In this document: in pieces, positions 5,735 through 8,654 of the stretch
Layout of the letters: each line of letters starts with the position of its first letter
Numbering within the stretch: position 1 is the stretch's first letter
Source: Prevotellaceae bacterium
Lineage (GTDB): Bacteria; Bacteroidota; Bacteroidia; Bacteroidales; UBA932
Reading direction: 5' to 3'
Assembly: GCA_031289385.1 (NCBI GenBank)
Contig: JAITPP010000039.1
Span: 1-8,654, forward strand
Length of the DNA stretch: 8,654 nt
Translations under genes and position numbers: made by a program
The notes under the pieces: model-generated
Told to the model about the DNA's origin: nothing
What the model saw: the letters and a program-made list of their open reading frames with translations, nothing else
Database searches by the model: none

Positions 5735-7516
5735 TCAACTTATAAATCCAAGTATTTCGTTTTTTTGTATTTTGTCGCCTTGTTTTGCAAATATTGCAAC
5801 AATTTTACCGTCAAAAGGTGCTTCAACGGCTTCCAATCCGTAATATGCCTGCACAAAACAAACTTTATCGCCTTCGCTGAATTTTGTTCCTATTGTTGGT
5901 GCTGTTGATGTATCTTCAACATCGTATTGCCAAATAACTTCGCCTTTACACGGCGCATGCAGCGGTTTTGCGTTGGGATATTGTTCCAGCACTTTTTCCA
6001 CGTCAATTTTTGGTATTTCAACAACGGGGCGGGCAACGATTATCGGCGCATTTGCTTTTTCTTTTGCGGCTTCCAGTTCTTTGTTAAAACGTTCTTTTGC
6101 AACTCCCGATTTATAATCGCGATATTGGCGATCGTGCATTGCAAGTTCAAACAATTCTTCGTCATCCTGTCCAAAATCCCATTTATTTTCTTTCATTTCT
6201 TTGCGATATTCGTCAAGTTGGTCGGGGAATGCATCTTGCGGATCGCCATTGTAAAATTCAAGATTATTTTTTTGCGCAAGTTCTACAATTTCGGGCGCTA
6301 ATGTTCCGGGCAATTTGCCTGCTTTTCCGAGAATCATATTCCATGTATCTTTATCGATTATAGAGAAACGCGGCTCGTTTTTCGCAAGTGAAAAAATATT
6401 CATCAAAGCAATATTTTTAACATATTGGCTAAATGGCGTTACCAATGGAGGATAGCCAAGTTTAGGCCATACGTATTCAACTTCTTGGAATAATTGAACA
6501 ACAAGTTCGTTCAACGTAACTTCGGTTTTTTTGTGCTGACGAAGCGCCATGTTTATTGCGTTGTGCATACCTTTAAGATCAGCCATCATCGAGCCCATCA
6601 TTCCTCCCGGCAGTCCGCAGCCAATCAGCAGCGATGTGCTTACTTTGTTGCTTGCATCCATAAAATATCCGAGAAAATCGTCGATAAACGATTGTGTCAA
6701 TCTGCGGGCTTCCATGTATGCTTTCATATTTATTTCGGGAACTTTAAATCCTGCATCTTTCAGCATTGCTTGAATTGTAATAACGTCAGGATGAACCATT
6801 CCCCACGAAATAGGTTCCATTGCAACGTTTATTATATCCACGCCGTTTTTTGCCGCTTCGAGCATTGATGCTACCGAAAATCCGGGTCCGCTGTGTCCGT
6901 GATAATCGACAATTATATCGGGATATGCTGTTTTTATTCCTTTGATAATAAGTCCGATGCTGTGCGGGCGTCCGATTCCTGCCATATCTTTAAGACAGAT
7001 TTCTTCTGCTCCGTTTTCAATCAATGTTTTTGCAAGATTAACGTAATATTCTACCGTGTGAATAGGCGAATGTGTAATGCAAAGCGAGCCTTGCGGTGTC
7101 ATTCCGCCTTCTTTTGCATATTTTATTGAGCGGATAATGTTTCTGCTGTCGTTAAGTCCGCAAAAAATGCGAGTAATATCAACGCCTTGGGCGTGTTTTA
7201 CTTTGTACATTAATTTACGCACATCGGCAGGAACGGGATACATTCGTAATGCGTTTAATCCTCTGTCGAGCATGTGAGTTTTTATGCCGACTTGATTAAA
7301 TGGTTTTGTAAATTTGCGAACTGCTGTGTTAGGATTTTCTCCGTACAGTAAATTTACTTGTTCAAATGCGCCGCCGTTTGTTTCAACACGGGCAAAACAT
7401 CCCATGTCGATAATTACAGGCGCAATTTGTACTAACTGATCAACACGCGGTTGATATTTGCCCGACGATTGCCACATATCGCGGTATAACAGACTGAATT
7501 TGATTTCTTTTGCCAT
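5735..7516 (-). CDS. OadA/PycB-like carboxyltransferase with biotinyl-like domain lacking the biotin lysine
   Basis: This 593-aa protein has the plan of oxaloacetate decarboxylase alpha / pyruvate carboxylase B subunits: an HMGL-type carboxyltransferase barrel (about 1-275), the conserved carboxylase domain (about 290-480), a charged linker (475-515) and a C-terminal biotinyl/lipoyl-like domain (517-593). By comparison with the transcarboxylase 5S subunit, the metal site is kept: Asp13 in YRDMWQS, Lys176 (carbamylated lysine) in CLKDMAG, and His206 and His208 in YHGHSG. PGGMM (303-307) and VTPFSQ (359-364) are also present. The usual EAMKM is QAYYG (556-560), so the biotinylated lysine is Tyr559, although the hairpin fold around it (GDKVCFV before, EAPFDG after) is clear. 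It may work with a separate biotin carrier. RDMWQS replaces RDAHQS and FCGLND replaces FDxLND, marking a divergent clade. The gene is alone, with its own promoter and terminator and no beta-subunit or biotin carboxylase gene beside it. Substrate is unknown; oxaloacetate/pyruvate is the family default. Confidence 0.88.
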   Translation of the reverse strand: MAKEIKFSLLYRDMWQSSGKYQPRVDQLVQIAPVIIDMGCFARVETNGGAFEQVNLLYGENPNTAVRKFTKPFNQVGIKTHMLDRGLNALRMYPVPADVRKLMYKVKHAQGVDITRIFCGLNDSRNIIRSIKYAKEGGMTPQGSLCITHSPIHTVEYYVNLAKTLIENGAEEICLKDMAGIGRPHSIGLIIKGIKTAYPDIIVDYHGHSGPGFSVASMLEAAKNGVDIINVAMEPISWGMVHPDVITIQAMLKDAGFKVPEINMKAYMEARRLTQSFIDDFLGYFMDASNKVSTSLLIGCGLPGGMMGSMMADLKGMHNAINMALRQHKKTEVTLNELVVQLFQEVEYVWPKLGYPPLVTPFSQYVKNIALMNIFSLAKNEPRFSIIDKDTWNMILGKAGKLPGTLAPEIVELAQKNNLEFYNGDPQDAFPDQLDEYRKEMKENKWDFGQDDEELFELAMHDRQYRDYKSGVAKERFNKELEAAKEKANAPIIVARPVVEIPKIDVEKVLEQYPNAKPLHAPCKGEVIWQYDVEDTSTAPTIGTKFSEGDKVCFVQAYYGLEAVEAPFDGKIVAIFAKQGDKIQKNEILGFIS

Positions 7517-7557
7517 TTTATTTATTATTTTATTTGTTATCTATTTTTTTTGGACTG

Positions 7558-7592
7558 CAAAGATAAGACATTTAAACCAAGAATATGTCAAA
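7558..7592 (-). promoter_or_regulatory. promoter of the carboxyltransferase gene
   Basis: On the minus strand TTTG (7592-7589) is followed after 23 nt by TATCTTTG (7565-7558), a full TAnnTTTG, 41 nt before the ATG. The spacing is at the long end of the accepted range of 17-23. Confidence 0.6.
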
Positions 7593-7726
7593 AACATAAA
7601 AATTTTATGATATTTTTAATTTATCGACTTTTTTATTACTTTTGTGGCAAATTTTATATAAAATGGCGGAAAAGGTTTTTTTTAGTTTTTTGGTTAATGA
7701 AAATACATTTTTAAATTTATCAATAC

Positions 7727-7775
7727 AAAAAATATCAATATGATTACGTACAAATTTTATACGTAAAATATTGAT
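7727..7775 (-). terminator. intrinsic terminator of the DUF5362-like gene
   Basis: A 15-bp stem is formed by ATCAATAT + TTACGTA (7734-7741, 7744-7750) and TACGTAA + ATATTGAT (7760-7766, 7768-7775), with a small internal loop and a 9-nt apical loop. On the minus strand it is followed by A and then six T (7732-7727), and it lies 28 nt after the stop codon at 7804. On the plus strand no T-run follows, so it works for the minus-strand gene only. Confidence 0.75.
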
Positions 7776-7803
7776 TCAAAAAAAGTTTAAAAACGCTGCA
7801 AAA

Positions 7804-8271
7804 TCACCACCTTGAAGAGGAAACAGCTGACACGAACATGATTAGTGCAATTAAAAATAGTGAAAGAATTACAATTGTAACAATACCTGATATTTTCCAA
7901 TATTTTCTCTGCTGAAGAAATGCCGTTTCAAGCGAATCATTATTGTTTGTTCTACAATATTCACTGTAGGCATTTGCGCTTTTATACAAGTACGAACCAA
8001 TACAAATAATTACAATTGCAAGAACCATGCAAAGAATAGCTCCAATGATAAGAAATGTAGTGTCGCCCCCATAATACATACCATAAACACTACTGTAATT
8101 GATTACAGCTACAATAGCACCTACAATAGCACGGAGTCCAAATATAAGCAAAAGACCTCCGCCAATAAATGAAAGTATTGATAAAAACTTCATCCACGGG
8201 GCTGTTTTGCGGATGCTTTCGATAGACGATTCGGACAATATTTGTCCTGTGTTGTTAATTTGATTTTCCAT
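7804..8271 (-). CDS. small integral membrane protein, DUF5362-like
   Basis: This 155-aa protein has no enzymatic motif. A short polar N-terminus (1-24) leads into RKTAPWMKFLSILSFIGGG and a hydrophobic stretch (about 27-57), a second at about 71-95, a cytoplasm-type polar loop (97-126, with the run SANAYSEYC and a Lys/Arg cluster), and a last segment at about 127-150. That gives three to four membrane spans, probably in the inner membrane. The opening motif, the Ser/Tyr-rich loop after the second span and the overall size resemble the Bacteroidota DUF5362 family, whose function is unknown to me. The assignment is from pattern memory. ATG at 8271 is chosen because it follows a good promoter by 20 nt and no other in-frame start lies upstream. 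It is a single-gene unit ended by a strong terminator, with divergent promoters behind it. Confidence 0.8.
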   Translation of the reverse strand: MENQINNTGQILSESSIESIRKTAPWMKFLSILSFIGGGLLLIFGLRAIVGAIVAVINYSSVYGMYYGGDTTFLIIGAILCMVLAIVIICIGSYLYKSANAYSEYCRTNNNDSLETAFLQQRKYWKISGIVTIVILSLFLIALIMFVSAVSSSRW

Positions 8272-8291
8272 AAATTTTGTATTTTAATATG

Positions 8292-8321
8292 CAAATGTAC
8301 AAATATTTTTTGATGTACAAA
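8292..8321 (-). promoter_or_regulatory. promoter of the DUF5362-like gene
   Basis: On the minus strand TTTG (8321-8318) is followed after 18 nt by TACATTTG (8299-8292). Both elements and the spacing match the Bacteroidota consensus TTTG-N17-23-TAnnTTTG. The box ends 20 nt before the ATG, implying a very short leader. Confidence 0.65.
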
Positions 8322-8324
8322 TAT
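8295..8324. repeat. 12-bp direct repeat inside the promoter region
   Basis: ATGTACAAATAT occurs at 8295-8306 and again at 8313-8324, a period of 18 bp. One copy overlaps the -7 box and the other overlaps the -33 box of the minus-strand promoter. It could be an operator pair or simply the result of two similar promoter elements in A/T-rich DNA. Confidence 0.6.
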
Positions 8325-8337
8325 GTAAATATTTTTG
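8309..8337 (+). promoter_or_regulatory. plus-strand promoter, divergent from the DUF5362-like gene
   Basis: TTTG (8309-8312) is followed after 17 nt by TATTTTTG (8330-8337), a full consensus match. Transcription would begin near 8344. Its -33 element lies inside the minus-strand promoter spacer, so the two promoters interlock. Confidence 0.45.
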
Positions 8338-8343
8338 CCAAAA

Positions 8344-8574
8344 AAACTGGTTAAGTTTTAATTGCAATATTTCTATTTTAAACACAAAGTTAGCAGAAGG
8401 TTTCGCAAGTTTACAAATAATTTCCGTAATTCGTAATTTCTCAAGTCGTGCGGGTAAGCGTTTGTAATTCTAATTATCTTTTGTTCTCCGCACTCTTTGC
8501 CAACATTCTTTCATCCCTGCATTCCGCTACGCTGCATACGGAGTTATCAATATTTAAGTCCTTCGGACTTTTTT
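8344..8574 (+). ncRNA. candidate non-coding RNA of about 230 nt
   Basis: This stretch runs from a consensus promoter (8309-8337) to a plus-strand intrinsic terminator (8556-8574) and has no ATG. CTCCG (8486-8490) can pair with CGGAG (8539-8543) around the G/C-richer segment. It does not match any RNA family I recognise. The promoter and terminator could be unrelated, and the 3' half may be a dispersed intergenic repeat. Confidence 0.2.
8556..8574 (+). terminator. intrinsic terminator, plus strand
   Basis: AAGTCC and GGACTT form a 6-bp stem over a TTC loop (8556-8570), followed by TTTT (8571-8574), with six T in a row counting the end of the stem. No protein gene precedes it on this strand inside the window. 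Confidence 0.6.
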
Positions 8575-8605
8575 CTATTCAACAAATTTCGTAATTGATT
8601 TTTAC

Positions 8606-8642
8606 CACAAAGTTCACAAAGAAAAAAACACAAAGAACACAA
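8606..8642 (+). repeat. CACAAAG low-complexity repeat
   Basis: CACAAAG occurs at 8606, 8615 and 8629, followed by AACACAA. The reverse complement CTTTGTG also occurs at 3592-3598 beside array A. Such words are common in Bacteroidota spacers in my recollection; no function is assigned. Confidence 0.55.
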
Positions 8643-8654
8643 TTTTTTTATATC

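Larger units (their letters stand above)
8272..8654. other. 383-bp non-coding right end of window
   Basis: No protein gene is supported. There is no ATG on the plus strand between 8340 and 8574. The region holds two back-to-back promoters (8292-8337), a 12-bp direct repeat, repeated TTCGTAATT-type words (near 8430 and 8588), a plus-strand terminator (8556-8574) and CACAAAG repeats (8606-8642). I see no tRNA or known riboswitch. Confidence 0.7.

Noticed and set aside
5927..6301. Several plus-strand frames inside the carboxyltransferase (also near 6494-6868 and 6893-7129)
   Set aside because: Antisense to a complete conserved protein, no promoter, no motif.
7744..7766. TTACGTA/TACGTAA palindrome as an operator for the carboxyltransferase promoter
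   Set aside because: It lies about 150 bp upstream of that promoter and is the inner part of a longer stem followed by six T on the minus strand, so a terminator explains it better.
8448..8594. GTG-started frame of 48 codons on the plus strand in the right-end spacer
   Set aside because: It reads through the terminator hairpin, has no promoter at a suitable distance and no conserved motif; probably translation of a repeat.

Overview
The window reads as a chromosomal, AT-rich stretch from a Bacteroidota genome, most likely order Bacteroidales. Three things support this. The coding genes have no Shine-Dalgarno sequence and start in A/T-rich leaders. Five of the six gene 5' ends carry the Bacteroidota sigma-ABfr promoter box TAnnTTTG (the sixth, comM, has a one-mismatch version). 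The protein set (YifB/ComM, class I aminotransferase, AsnB, a Bacteroidales-type OadA/PycB-like carboxyltransferase and a DUF5362-like membrane protein) fits that phylum.

Layout from left to right. At 41-1579 (+) is comM/yifB, a Mg-chelatase-like AAA+ ATPase. Convergent with it at 1603-2016 (-) is a short ORF that looks like a remnant of a larger ATPase/TPR-type gene. The rest of the coding content is a same-strand (-) series of separate single-gene units, each with its own promoter box: a PLP aminotransferase (2170-3372), asparagine synthase B (3661-5325), a biotin-dependent-type carboxyltransferase (5735-7516) and a small membrane protein (7804-8271). Good intrinsic terminators follow the aminotransferase, the carboxyltransferase and the membrane protein. 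The right end (8272-8654) has no protein gene but holds back-to-back promoters, an intrinsic terminator and low-complexity repeats.

Metabolic theme. The aminotransferase, AsnB and carboxyltransferase all touch the oxaloacetate/aspartate/asparagine node. Each has its own promoter and terminator or spacer, so this is a loose association rather than an operon.

The points most worth attention are these. (1) The carboxyltransferase keeps its metal ligands, but its C-terminal biotinyl-like domain has QAYYG where biotin carriers have EAMKM, so the biotin-accepting lysine is a tyrosine. (2) asnB is bracketed by a 56-bp perfect inverted repeat, part of two degenerate heptanucleotide arrays with different unit counts. 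(3) Two interdigitated divergent promoters upstream of the membrane protein gene could drive an unannotated RNA of about 230 nt that ends at an intrinsic terminator. (4) The 137-aa ORF next to comM seems to join the middle of an AAA ATPase to the tail of a TPR protein. I see no CRISPR array, tRNA, rRNA, transposase or prophage gene.
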